Origin: Eledone cirrhosa
Lineage: Eukaryota; Mollusca; Cephalopoda; Octopoda; Eledonidae
Reading direction: 5' to 3'
DNA length: 64,000 bases
NCBI GenBank assembly: GCA_964016885.1
Contig: OZ024744.1
Coordinates: 25,191,930-25,255,929, forward strand
The notes under the pieces were generated by a model that was not told where the DNA came from, did no database searches, and saw only the letters and a program-made list of their open reading frames with translations. Every line of letters starts with the position of its first letter. Position 1 is the stretch's first letter. Positions 11,647 through 24,037 of this stretch are shown here, piece by piece. The position numbers were made by a program, and so were the translations under genes.

Positions 11647-14600
11647 ACTGTCTCTAGTGTACCAGCTCTATTGTCTCTAGTGTACCAGCTCTATTGACTC
11701 AATGTACCAGCTCTACAGCCACTAGTGTACCAACACTACTGTCTCTACTGTACCAGCTCCATTGTCTCTAGTGTACCAGATCTATTGTCTCTAGTGTACC
11801 AACTCTACTGTCTGTAGTGTACCAGCTCCATTGTCTCTAATGTACCATCTCTGCTGCCTCTAGTCTACCAGATCTATTGTCACTAGTGTACAAGCTCGAC
11901 TCCCTCTAGTGTAGCAACTCTACTGTCTCTAGTGTACCAGCTCTACTGTCTCTAGTGTTCCAAATATGCTGTCTGTAGTGTACCAGCTCCATTGCCTCTA
12001 ATGTACCAGCTCTGCTGCCTCTAGTCTACCAGATCTATTGTCACTAGTGTACCAGCTCGACTATCTCTAGTTTAGCAACTCTACTGTCTCTAGTGTACCA
12101 GCCCTAGTGTCTCTAGTGTACCAGCTCTATTGCCTCTAGTGTACCAGCTCTATTGTGTCTAGTGTACCAGCTCTACTCTCTCTAGTGTATCAGCTCACTG
12201 CCTCTAGTGTACCAGATCTACTGTCTCTAGTGTACCAGCACTATTGTCTCTAGTGTACCAACTCTGCTGTCTCTAGAGTACCAACTCTACTGACTCTAGT
12301 GAACCAGCACTACTGTATCTAGTGTACCAGCTCTATTGTCTCTAGTGTACCGGCTGTATTGCCTCTAGTGCACCAGCTCCACTGTCACTAGTGTACCAGC
12401 TCTACTGTCTCTCGTGTACCAGCTCTACTGTCTCTAGTGTACCAGCCACACTGTATCTAGTGTACCAGCTCTACAGTCTCTAGTGTACCAGCTCCACAGT
12501 TTCTAGTGTACCAGATCTACTGTGTCTAGTGTACCAGCTCTATAGTCTCTAATGTACCAGCTATGCTGCCTCTAGTGTACCAGATCTATTGTCTCTAGTG
12601 TACTAGCACTACTGTCTCTAGTGTACCAACTCTACTGTCTCAAGTGTACCACCTCCATTGTCTCTAATGTACCAGCTCTGCTGCCTCTAGTGTACCAGAT
12701 CTATTGTCTCTAGTGTACCAGCTCTACTGTCTCTAGTGTAATCAGCTCTATTGTCTCTAGTGTACCAGCTCTACTGTCTCTAGTTTACCAGCTCCACTGT
12801 CTCTAGTGTACCAACTCTACTGTCTCTAGTGTACCAGCTCCACTGTCTATAGTGTAGCAACTCTACTGTCTCTAGTGTACCAGCTCTACTATCTCTAGTG
12901 TACCAGCTCTACTGTCACTAGTGTACCAACTCTATTGTCTCTAGTGTACCAGCTCTATTGTCTCTAGTGTACCAGCTCCACTGTCTCTAGTGTACCAACT
13001 CTACGGTCTCTAGTGTACCAGCTCTACAGTCTCTACTGTACAAGCTCGACTATCTCTAGTGTACCAAATCTACTGTCTCTAGTGTACCAGCTCTACTGTG
13101 TCTAGTGTACCAGCTCCACTGTCTGTAGTGTACCAGCTCTACTGTGTCTAGTGTACCAGCACTACTGTCTCTAGTGTACCAGCTCTACTGTCTCTAGTTT
13201 ACCAGCTCTATTGTCTCTAGTGTACCAGCTCTAGTGGCTCTAGTGTACCAGCTCTATTGTCTCTAGTGTACAAGCTCTACTGTCACTAGAGTACCAGCTC
13301 TACTTTTTCTAGTGTACAAGCTCTACTGCCTCTAGTGTACCAGATCTATTGTCACTAGTGTACCAGCTCCACTGTCTCTAGTGTACCAGCTCTACTGTCT
13401 CTATTGTACCAGCTCTACTATCTCTAGTGTACCAACTCTATTGTCTCTAGTGTACCAGCTCTAGAGTCTCTAGTGTACCAGCTCTACTCTCTCTAGTGTA
13501 CCAGCTCTACTGTCTCTAGTGTAGCAGCTCCACTGTCACAAGTGTACCAGCTCTATTGTCTCTAGTGTACCAACTCCACTGTCTCTAGTCTACCAACTCT
13601 ATTGTCTCTAGTGTACCAGCTCCACTGTATCTAGTGTACCAGATCTATTGTCACTAGTGTACCAGCTCCACTGTCTCTAGTGTACAAGCTCTACTGTCTC
13701 TAGTGTACCAGCTCTACTATCTCTAGTATACCAACTCTATTGTCTCTAGTGTACCAGCTCTAGAGTCTGTAGTGTACCAGCTCCACTGTCTCTAATGTAC
13801 CAGCTCCACTGTCTCTAGTGTACCAACTCTACTGTCTCTAGTGTACAAACTCCACTCTCTCTAGTGTACCAACTCTACTGTCTCTAGCGTACCAGCACTT
13901 CTGTCTCTAGTGTAGTAGCTCTACTCTCTCTAGTGTACCAACTCTACTGTCTCTAGTGTACCAGTTATATCGTCTCTAGTGTACCAGCTCTATTGTCTCT
14001 AGTGTACCAACACTACTGTCACCCGTGTACCAGCTCTATTGTCTCTAGTGTACCAGCTGTATTGTCTCGTGTGTACCAGCTCTACTATCACTAGTGTACC
14101 AGCTCCACTATCTCTAGTGTACCAACTCTACTGTGTCTAGTGTACCAGCTCTACTGTGTGTAGTGTACCAGCTCCACTGTCTGTAGTGTATCAGCTCTAC
14201 TGTGTCTAGTGTACCAGCTCTATTGTCTCTAGTGTACCAGCTCTATTGTCTCTAGAGTACCAGCCACACTGTCTCTAGTATACCAGCACTACAGTCTCTA
14301 GTGTACAAGGTCCACTGTTCTCTTGTGTACCAGCTCTATTGTGTCTAGTGTACCAGCTCGACTCTCTCTAGTGTATCAGCTCACTGCCTCTAGTGAACCA
14401 GATCTACTGTCTCTAGTGTACCAGCACTATTGTCTCTAGTGTACCAGCTCCATTGTCTCTAATGTACCAGCTCTACTGTCTCTAGTGTACCAACTCTACT
14501 GTCTCTTGTGAACCAGCTCTACTGTATCTAGTGTACCAGCTCTATTGTCTCTAGTGTACCAGCTCTATTGTCTCTAGTGTACCAGCTCTATTGTCTCTAG

Positions 14601-15811
14601 TGTACCAGCTCTACTCTCACTAGTGTACCAACTCTACTGTCTCTAGTGTACCAGCTCTATTGTCTCTAGTGTACCAGCTGTATTGTCTCTAGTGTACCAG
14701 CTCTATTGTCTCTAGTGTACCAGCTCTACTGTCTCTAGTGTAATCAGCTCTATTGTCTCTAGTGTACCAACTCTACTATCACTAGTGTACCAGCTCGACT
14801 ATCTCTAGTGTACCAACTCTACAGTCTCTAGTGTACCAGCTCTACTGTGTCTAGTGTACCAGCTCCACTGTCTGTAGTGTACCAGCTCTACTGTGTATAG
14901 TGTACCAGCACTACTGTCTCTAGTGTACCAGCTCTACTGTCTCTAGTTTACCAGCTCTATTGTCTCTAGTGTACCAGCTCTAGTGGCTCTAGTGTACCAG
15001 CTCTATTGTCTCTAGTGTACCAGCCACACTGTCTCTGGTGTACCAGCACTACAATCTCTAGTGTAACAGGTCCACTGTTCTCTAGTATACCAGCTCCACA
15101 GTTTCTAGTGTACCAGCTCTGCTGCCTGTAGTGTACCAGCTCTACTGTCTCTAGTGTACCAGCTCTATTGTCTCTAGTGTACAATCTCTACTGTCACTAG
15201 AGTACCAGCTCTACTTTTTCTAGTGTACAAGCTCTACTGTCTCTAGTGTACCAGATCTATTGTCACTAGTGTACCAGCTCCACTGTCTCTAGTGTACCAG
15301 CTCTACTGTCTCTATTGTACCAGCTCTACTATTTGTAGTGTACCAACTCTATTGTCTCTAGTGTACCAGCTCTTGTGTCTCTAGTGTACCAGCTCTAGAG
15401 TCTCTGGTGTACCAGCTCTACTGTCTCTAGTGTACCAGCTCTACTGTCTCTAGTGTACCAGCTCTACTGTCTCTAGTGTACCAGCTCCACTGTCTCTAGT
15501 GTACCAAATCTACTGTCTCTAGTGTACCAACTCCACTGTCTATAGTGTTCCAGCTCTACTGTCACTAGTGTAATCAGCTCTATTGTCTCTAGTGTACCAA
15601 CTCTACTGTCTCTAGTGTACCAGCTCTATTGTCTCTAGTGTACCAGCTGTATTGTCTCTAGTGTACCAGCTATATTGTCTCTAGTGTACCAGCTCTACTG
15701 TATCTAGTGTAATCAGCTCTATTGTCTCTAGTGTACCAACTCTACTATCTCTAGTGTACCAGCTCTACTGTGTCTAGTGTACCAGCTCCACTGTCTGTAG
15801 TGTACCAGCTC
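9918..15811. repeat. 5,894-bp block, copy 1
   Basis: Matches 15812-21705 at a constant spacing of 5,894 bp, checked at CCAGCTCCACTGTGTCTCGT (9911 and 15805) and at the GGCTCTAGTG unit near 14.98 and 20.88 kb. Left identity begins at 9892 and the junction lies in the microhomology 9892-9918. The length is 256 units plus 6 bases. The block overlaps the second 4,053-bp copy on its left. Differences from copy 2 are few, such as CCACTGTATC against CCACTGTCTC near 13.63 and 19.52 kb. Confidence 0.9.
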
Positions 15812-18800
15812 CACTGTGTCTCGTGTACCAGCACTACTGTCTCAAGTGTACCAGCTCTATTGTCTCTAGTGTACCAGCTATATTTTCTCTAGTATACCAG
15901 CTCTATTGTCTTTAGTGTACCAGCACTACTGTCTCTAGTGTACCAGCACTACTGTCTCTAGTGTAACAGCTCTTCTGTCTCTTGTGTACCAGCTCCACTG
16001 TCTCTTGTGTACCAGCTCTAGTGTCTCTAGTGTACCAGCTCTATTGTTTCGAGTGTACCAGCTCTATTGTGTCTAGTGTACCAGCTCTTGTCTCTCTAGT
16101 ATACCAACTCTACTGTCTCTAGTGTACCAGTTATATTGTCTCTAGTGTACCAGCTCTATTGTCTCTAGTGTACCAACACTACTGTCACCCGTGTACCAAC
16201 TCTATTGTCTCTAGTGTACCAGCTCTATTGTCTCTAGTGTACCAGCTGTATTGTGTCTAGTGTACCAGCTCTACTATCACTAGTGTACCAGCTCCACTAT
16301 CTCTAGTGTACCAACTCTACAGTGTCTAGTGTACCAGCTCCACTGTCTGTAGTGTACCAGCTCTACTGTGTCTAGTGTACCAGCTCTATTGTCTCTAGTG
16401 TACCAGCTCTATTGCCTCAAGAGTACCAGCCACACTGTCTCTAGTATACCAGCATTACAGTCTCTAGTGTACAAGGTCCACTGTTCTCTTGTGTACCAGC
16501 TCAACTCTTTCTAGTGTACCAGCTCTATTGTCTCTAGTGTACAAGCTCTACTGTCTCTAGTTTACTAGCTCCACTGTCTCTAGTGTACCAGCTCTATTGT
16601 CTCTAGTGTACCAGCTCTATTGCCTCAAGAGTACCAGCCACACTGTATCTAGTGTACCAGCTCTACAGTCTCTAGTGTACCAGCTCCACAGTTTCTAGTG
16701 TACCAGATCTACTGTGTCTAGTGTACCAGCTCTATTGTCTCTAATGTACCAGCTATGCTGCCTCTAGTGTACCAGATCTATTGTCTCTAGTGTACCAGCA
16801 CTACTGTCTCAAGTGTACCACCTCCATTGTCTCTAATTTACCAGCTCCACTGCCTCTAGTGTACCAGATCTATTGTCTCTAGTGTACCAGCTCTACTGTC
16901 TCTAGTGTAATCAGCTCTATTGTCTCTAGTGTACCAGCTCTACTGTCTCTAGTGCACCAGCTCTATTGTCTCTAGTGTACCAGCTCTATTGTCTCAAGAG
17001 TACCAGCCACACTGTCTCTAGTATACCAGCACTACAGTCTCTAGTGTACAAGGTCCACTGTTCTCTTGTGTACCAGCTCAACTCTTTCTAGTGTACCAGC
17101 TCTATTGTCTGTAGTGTACAAGCTCTACTGTCTCTAGTTTACCAGCTCCACTGTCTCTAGTGTACCAGCTATATTGTCTCCAGTGTACCAGCTCTATTGT
17201 CTCTAGTGTACAAGCTTTACTGTCTCTAGTGTACCAGCTCCACTGTCACTAGTGTACCAGCTCTCCTTTTTCTAGTGTACAAGCTCTACTGTCTCTAGTG
17301 TACCAGCTATATTGTCACTAGTATACCAGCTCCAATTTCGCTAGTGTACCAGCTCTACTGTCTCTAGTGTACCAGCCACACTGACTCTAGTGTACCAGCT
17401 CTACAGCCTCTAGTGTACCAGCTCCACTGTTTCTAGTGTACCAGATTTACTGTGTATAGTGTACCAGCTCTATTGTCTCTAATTTACCAGCTCTGCTGCC
17501 TCTAGACTACCAGATCTATTGTCTCTAGTGTACCAGCTCTACTGTCTCTAGTGTACCAGCTCTATTGTCTCTAGTGTACCAGCTCTATTGACTCAATGTA
17601 CCAGCTCTACAGCCACTAGTGTACCAACACTACTGTCTCTACTGTACCAGCTCCATTGTCTCTAGTGTACCAGATCTATTGTCTCTAGTGTACCAACTCT
17701 ACTGTCTGTAGTGTACCAGCTCCATTGTCTCTAATGTACCATCTCTGCTGCCTCTAGTCTACCAGATCTATTGTCACTAGTGTACAAGCTCGACTCCCTC
17801 TAGTGTAGCAACTCTACTGTCTCTAGTGTACCAGCTCTACTGTCTCTAGTGTTCCAAATATGCTGTCTGTAGTGTACCAGCTCCATTGCCTCTAATGTAC
17901 CAGCTCTGCTGCCTCTAGTCTACCAGATCTATTGTCACTAGTGTACCAGCTCGACTATCTCTAGTTTAGCAACTCTACTGTCTCTAGTGTACCAGCCCTA
18001 GTGTCTCTAGTGTACCAGCTCTATTGCCTCTAGTGTACCAGCTCTATTGTGTCTAGTGTACCAGCTCTACTCTCTCTAGTGTATCAGCTCACTGCCTCTA
18101 GTGTACCAGATCTACTGTCTCTAGTGTACCAGCACTATTGTCTCTAGTGTACCAACTCTGCTGTCTCTAGAGTACCAACTCTACTGACTCTAGTGAACCA
18201 GCACTACTGTATCTAGTGTACCAGCTCTATTGTCTCTAGTGTACCGGCTGTATTGCCTCTAGTGCACCAGCTCCACTGTCACTAGTGTACCAGCTCTACT
18301 GTCTCTCGTGTACCAGCTCTACTGTCTCTAGTGTACCAGCCACACTGTATCTAGTGTACCAGCTCTACAGTCTCTAGTGTACCAGCTCCACAGTTTCTAG
18401 TGTACCAGATCTACTGTGTCTAGTGTACCAGCTCTATAGTCTCTAATGTACCAGCTATGCTGCCTCTAGTGTACCAGATCTATTGTCTCTAGTGTACTAG
18501 CACTACTGTCTCTAGTGTACCAACTCTACTGTCTCAAGTGTACCACCTCCATTGTCTCTAATGTACCAGCTCTGCTGCCTCTAGTGTACCAGATCTATTG
18601 TCTCTAGTGTACCAGCTCTACTGTCTCTAGTGTAATCAGCTCTATTGTCTCTAGTGTACCAGCTCTACTGTCTCTAGTTTACCAGCTCCACTGTCTCTAG
18701 TGTACCAACTCTACTGTCTCTAGTGTACCAGCTCCACTGTCTATAGTGTAGCAACTCTACTGTCTCTAGTGTACCAGCTCTACTATCTCTAGTGTACCAG

Positions 18801-21705
18801 CTCTACTGTCACTAGTGTACCAACTCTATTGTCTCTAGTGTACCAGCTCTATTGTCTCTAGTGTACCAGCTCCACTGTCTCTAGTGTACCAACTCTACGG
18901 TCTCTAGTGTACCAGCTCTACAGTCTCTACTGTACAAGCTCGACTATCTCTAGTGTACCAAATCTACTGTCTCTAGTGTACCAGCTCTACTGTGTCTAGT
19001 GTACCAGCTCCACTGTCTGTAGTGTACCAGCTCTACTGTGTCTAGTGTACCAGCACTACTGTCTCTAGTGTACCAGCTCTACTGTCTCTAGTTTACCAGC
19101 TCTATTGTCTCTAGTGTACCAGCTCTAGTGGCTCTAGTGTACCAGCTCTATTGTCTCTAGTGTACAAGCTCTACTGTCACTAGAGTACCAGCTCTACTTT
19201 TTCTAGTGTACAAGCTCTACTGCCTCTAGTGTACCAGATCTATTGTCACTAGTGTACCAGCTCCACTGTCTCTAGTGTACCAGCTCTACTGTCTCTATTG
19301 TACCAGCTCTACTATCTCTAGTGTACCAACTCTATTGTCTCTAGTGTACCAGCTCTAGAGTCTCTAGTGTACCAGCTCTACTCTCTCTAGTGTACCAGCT
19401 CTACTGTCTCTAGTGTAGCAGCTCCACTGTCACAAGTGTACCAGCTCTATTGTCTCTAGTGTACCAACTCCACTGTCTCTAGTCTACCAACTCTATTGTC
19501 TCTAGTGTACCAGCTCCACTGTCTCTAGTGTACCAGATCTATTGTCACTAGTGTACCAGCTCCACTGTCTCTAGTGTACAAGCTCTACTGTCTCTAGTGT
19601 ACCAGCTCTACTATCTCTAGTATACCAACTCTATTGTCTCTAGTGTACCAGCTCTAGAGTCTGTAGTGTACCAGCTCCACTGTCTCTAATGTACCAGCTC
19701 CACTGTCTCTAGTGTACCAACTCTACTGTCTCTAGTGTACAAACTCCACTCTCTCTAGTGTACCAACTCTACTGTCTCTAGCGTACCAGCACTTCTGTCT
19801 CTAGTGTAGTAGCTCTACTCTCTCTAGTGTACCAACTCTACTGTCTCTAGTGTACCAGTTATATCGTCTCTAGTGTACCAGCTCTATTGTCTCTAGTGTA
19901 CCAACACTACTGTCACCCGTGTACCAGCTCTATTGTCTCTAGTGTACCAGCTGTATTGTCTCGTGTGTACCAGCTCTACTATCACTAGTGTACCAGCTCC
20001 ACTATCTCTAGTGTACCAACTCTACTGTGTCTAGTGTACCAGCTCTACTGTGTGTAGTGTACCAGCTCCACTGTCTGTAGTGTATCAGCTCTACTGTGTC
20101 TAGTGTACCAGCTCTATTGTCTCTAGTGTACCAGCTCTATTGTCTCTAGAGTACCAGCCACACTGTCTCTAGTATACCAGCACTACAGTCTCTAGTGTAC
20201 AAGGTCCACTGTTCTCTTGTGTACCAGCTCTATTGTGTCTAGTGTACCAGCTCGACTCTCTCTAGTGTATCAGCTCACTGCCTCTAGTGAACCAGATCTA
20301 CTGTCTCTAGTGTACCAGCACTATTGTCTCTAGTGTACCAGCTCCATTGTCTCTAATGTACCAGCTCTACTGTCTCTAGTGTACCAACTCTACTGTCTCT
20401 TGTGAACCAGCTCTACTGTATCTAGTGTACCAGCTCTATTGTCTCTAGTGTACCAGCTCTATTGTCTCTAGTGTACCAGCTCTATTGTCTCTAGTGTACC
20501 AGCTCTACTCTCACTAGTGTACCAACTCTACTGTCTCTAGTGTACCAGCTCTATTGTCTCTAGTGTACCAGCTGTATTGTCTCTAGTGTACCAGCTCTAT
20601 TGTCTCTAGTGTACCAGCTCTACTGTCTCTAGTGTAATCAGCTCTATTGTCTCTAGTGTACCAACTCTACTATCACTAGTGTACCAGCTCGACTATCTCT
20701 AGTGTACCAACTCTACAGTCTCTAGTGTACCAGCTCTACTGTGTCTAGTGTACCAGCTCCACTGTCTGTAGTGTACCAGCTCTACTGTGTATAGTGTACC
20801 AGCACTACTGTCTCTAGTGTACCAGCTCTACTGTCTCTAGTTTACCAGCTCTATTGTCTCTAGTGTACCAGCTCTAGTGGCTCTAGTGTACCAGCTCTAT
20901 TGTCTCTAGTGTACCAGCCACACTGTCTCTGGTGTACCAGCACTACAATCTCTAGTGTAACAGGTCCACTGTTCTCTAGTATACCAGCTCCACAGTTTCT
21001 AGTGTACCAGCTCTGCTGCCTGTAGTGTACCAGCTCTACTGTCTCTAGTGTACCAGCTCTATTGTCTCTAGTGTACAATCTCTACTGTCACTAGAGTACC
21101 AGCTCTACTTTTTCTAGTGTACAAGCTCTACTGTCTCTAGTGTACCAGATCTATTGTCACTAGTGTACCAGCTCCACTGTCTCTAGTGTACCAGCTCTAC
21201 TGTCTCTATTGTACCAGCTCTACTATTTGTAGTGTACCAACTCTATTGTCTCTAGTGTACCAGCTCTTGTGTCTCTAGTGTACCAGCTCTAGAGTCTCTG
21301 GTGTACCAGCTCTACTGTCTCTAGTGTACCAGCTCTACTGTCTCTAGTGTACCAGCTCTACTGTCTCTAGTGTACCAGCTCCACTGTCTCTAGTGTACCA
21401 AATCTACTGTCTCTAGTGTACCAACTCCACTGTCTATAGTGTTCCAGCTCTACTGTCACTAGTGTAATCAGCTCTATTGTCTCTAGTGTACAAGCTCTAC
21501 TGTCTCTAGTGTACCAGCTCTATTGTCTCTAGTGTACCAGCTGTATTGTCTCTAGTGTACCAGCTATATTGTCTCTAGTGTACCAGCTCTACTGTATCTA
21601 GTGTAATCAGCTCTATTGTCTCTAGTGTACCAACTCTACTATCTCTAGTGTACCAGCTCTACTGTGTCTAGTGTACCAGCTCCACTGTCTGTAGTGTACC
21701 AGCTC
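15812..21705. repeat. 5,894-bp block, copy 2
   Basis: Immediate direct copy of 9918-15811. Private differences seen include GTATACCAG near 17.33 kb (GTGTACCAG in copy 1) and GTACAAGCTC near 21.49 kb (GTACCAACTC in copy 1). Identity ends at 21705 against 15811, inside the shared string CTGTCTGTAGTGTACCAG, which is where the exchange must have resolved. Confidence 0.9.
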
Positions 21706-24037
21706 TACTGTGTCTAGTGTACCAGCACTACTGTTTCTAGTGTACCAGCTCTACTGTCTCTAGTTTACCAGCTCTATTGTCTCTAGTGTACCAGCTCTAG
21801 TGGCTCTAGTGTACCAGCTCTATTGTCTCTAGTGTACAAGCTCTACTGTCACTAGAGTACCAGCTCTACTTTTTCTAGTGTACAAGCTCTACTGCCTCTA
21901 GTGTACCAGATCTATTGTCACTAGTGTACCAGCTCCACTGTCTCTAGTGTACCAGCTCTACTGTCTCTATTGTACCAGCTCTACTATCTCTAGTGTACCA
22001 ACTCTATTGTCTCTAGTGTACCAGCTCTAGAGTCTCTAGTGTACCAGCTCTACTCTCTCTAGTGTACCAGCTCTACTGTCTCTAGTGTAGCAGCTCCACT
22101 GTCACAAGTGTACCAGCTCTATTGTCTCTAGTGTACCAACTCCACTGTCTCTAGTGTACCAAATCTATTGTCTCTAGTGTACCAGCTCCACTGTCTCTAG
22201 TGTACCAGATCTATTGTCACTAGTGTACCAGCTCCACTGTCTCTAGTGTACAAGCTCTACTGTCTCTAGTGTACCAGCTCTACTATCTCTAGTATACCAA
22301 CTCTATTGTCTCTAGTGCACCAGCTCTTGTGTCTCTAGTGTACCAGCTCTAGAGTCTGTAGTGTACCAGCTCCACTGTCTCTAATGTACCAGCTCCACTG
22401 TCTCTAGTGTACCAACTCTACTGTCTCTAGTGTACCAACTCCACTATCTCTAGTGTACCAACTCTACTGTCTCTAGCGTACCAGCACTTCTGTCTCTAGT
22501 GTAGTAGCTCTACTCTCTCTAGTGTACCAACTCTACTGTCTCTAGTGTACCAGTTATATCGTCTCTAGTGTACCAGCTCTATTGTCTCTAGTGTACCAAC
22601 ACTACTGTCACCCGTGTACCAACTCTATTGTCTCTAGTGTACCAGCTCTATTGTCTCTAGTGTACCAGCTGTATTGTCTCGTGTGTACCAGCTCTACTAT
22701 AACTAGTGTACCAGCTCCACTATCTCTAGTGTACCAACTCTACTGTGTCTAGTGTACCAGCTCTACTGTGTGTAGTGTACCAGCTCCACTGTCTGTAGTG
22801 TATCAGCTCTACTGTGTCTAGTGTACCAGCTCTATTGTCTCTAGTGTACCAGCTCTATTGTCTCTAGAGTACCAGCCACACTGTCTCTAGTATACCAGCA
22901 CTACAGTCTCTAGTGTACAAGGTCCACTGTTCTCTTGTGTACCAGCTCTATTGTGTCTAGTGTACCAGCTCGACTCTCTCTAGTGTATCAGCTCACTGCC
23001 TCTAGTGAACCAGATCTACTGTCTCTAGTGTACCAGCACTATTGTCTCTAGTGTACCAGCTCCATTGTCTCTAATGTACCAGCTCTACTGTCTTTAGTGT
23101 ACCAACTCTACTGTCTCTTGTGAAGCAGCTCTACTGTATCTAGTGTACCAGCTCTATTGTCTCTAGTGTACCAGCTCTATTGTCTCTAGTGTACCAGCTC
23201 TATTGTCTCTAGTGTACCAGCTCTACTCTCACTAGTGTACCAACTCTACTGTCTCTAGTGTACCAGCTCTATTGTCTCTAGTGTACCAGCTGTATTTTCT
23301 CTAGTGTACCAGCTCTATTGTCTCTAGTGTACCAGCTCTACTGTCTCTAGTGTAATCAGCTCTATTGTCTCTAGTGTACCAACTCTACTATCACTAGTGT
23401 ACCAGCTCGACTATCTCTAGTGTACCAACTCTACAGTCTCTAGTGTACCAGCTCTACTGTGTCTAGTGTACCAGCTCCACTGTCTGTAGTGTACCAGCTC
23501 TACTGTGTATAGTGTACCAGCACTACTGTCTCTAGTGTACCAGCTCTACTGTCTCTAGTTTACCAGCTCTATTGTCTCTAGTGTACCAGCTCTAGTGGCT
23601 CTAGTGTACCAGCTCTATTGTCTCTAGTGTACCAGCCACACTGTCTCTGGTGTACCAGCACTACAGTCTCTAGTGTAACAGGTCCACTGTTCTCTAGTAT
23701 ACCAGCTCCACAGTTTCTAGTGTACCAGCTCTGCTGTCTGTAGTGTACCAGCTCTACTGTCTCTAGTGTACCAGCTCTATTGTCTCTAGTGTACAAGCTC
23801 TACTGTCACTAGAGTACCAGCTCTACTTTTTCTAGTGTACAAGCTCTACTGTCTCTAGTGTACCAGATCTATTGTCACTAGTGTACCAGCTCCACTGTCT
23901 CTAGTGTACCAGCTCTACTGTCTCTATTGTACCAGCTCTACTATTTGTAGTGTACCAACTCTATTTTCTCTAGTGTACCAGCTCTTGTGTCTCTAGTGTA
24001 CCAGCTCTAGAGTCTCTGGTGTACCAGCTCTACTGTC
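21706..24037. repeat. Third, more diverged 2.3-kb copy
   Basis: Corresponds to about 19034-21319 (and 13.14-15.43 kb in the other copy). The spacing is 2,672 bp at its left and 2,718 bp at its right, a change of 46 bp or exactly two units. One extra unit lies near 22.32 kb (a CTCTTGTGTCTC unit) and the other near 22.62 kb, after the CACCCGTG unit. Scattered substitutions are more frequent than between the two 5,894-bp copies. ACAGTCTC near 23.66 kb against ACAATCTC in both other copies places this copy outside that pair. It diverges after 24037. Confidence 0.85.

Noticed and set aside
14966..23796. Three nearly identical 72-codon minus-strand frames (14966, 20860, 23578)
   Set aside because: They are copies of one stretch of 23-bp units carried in the 5,894-bp and 2.7-kb duplications. 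Their conservation reflects recent duplication, not coding function.
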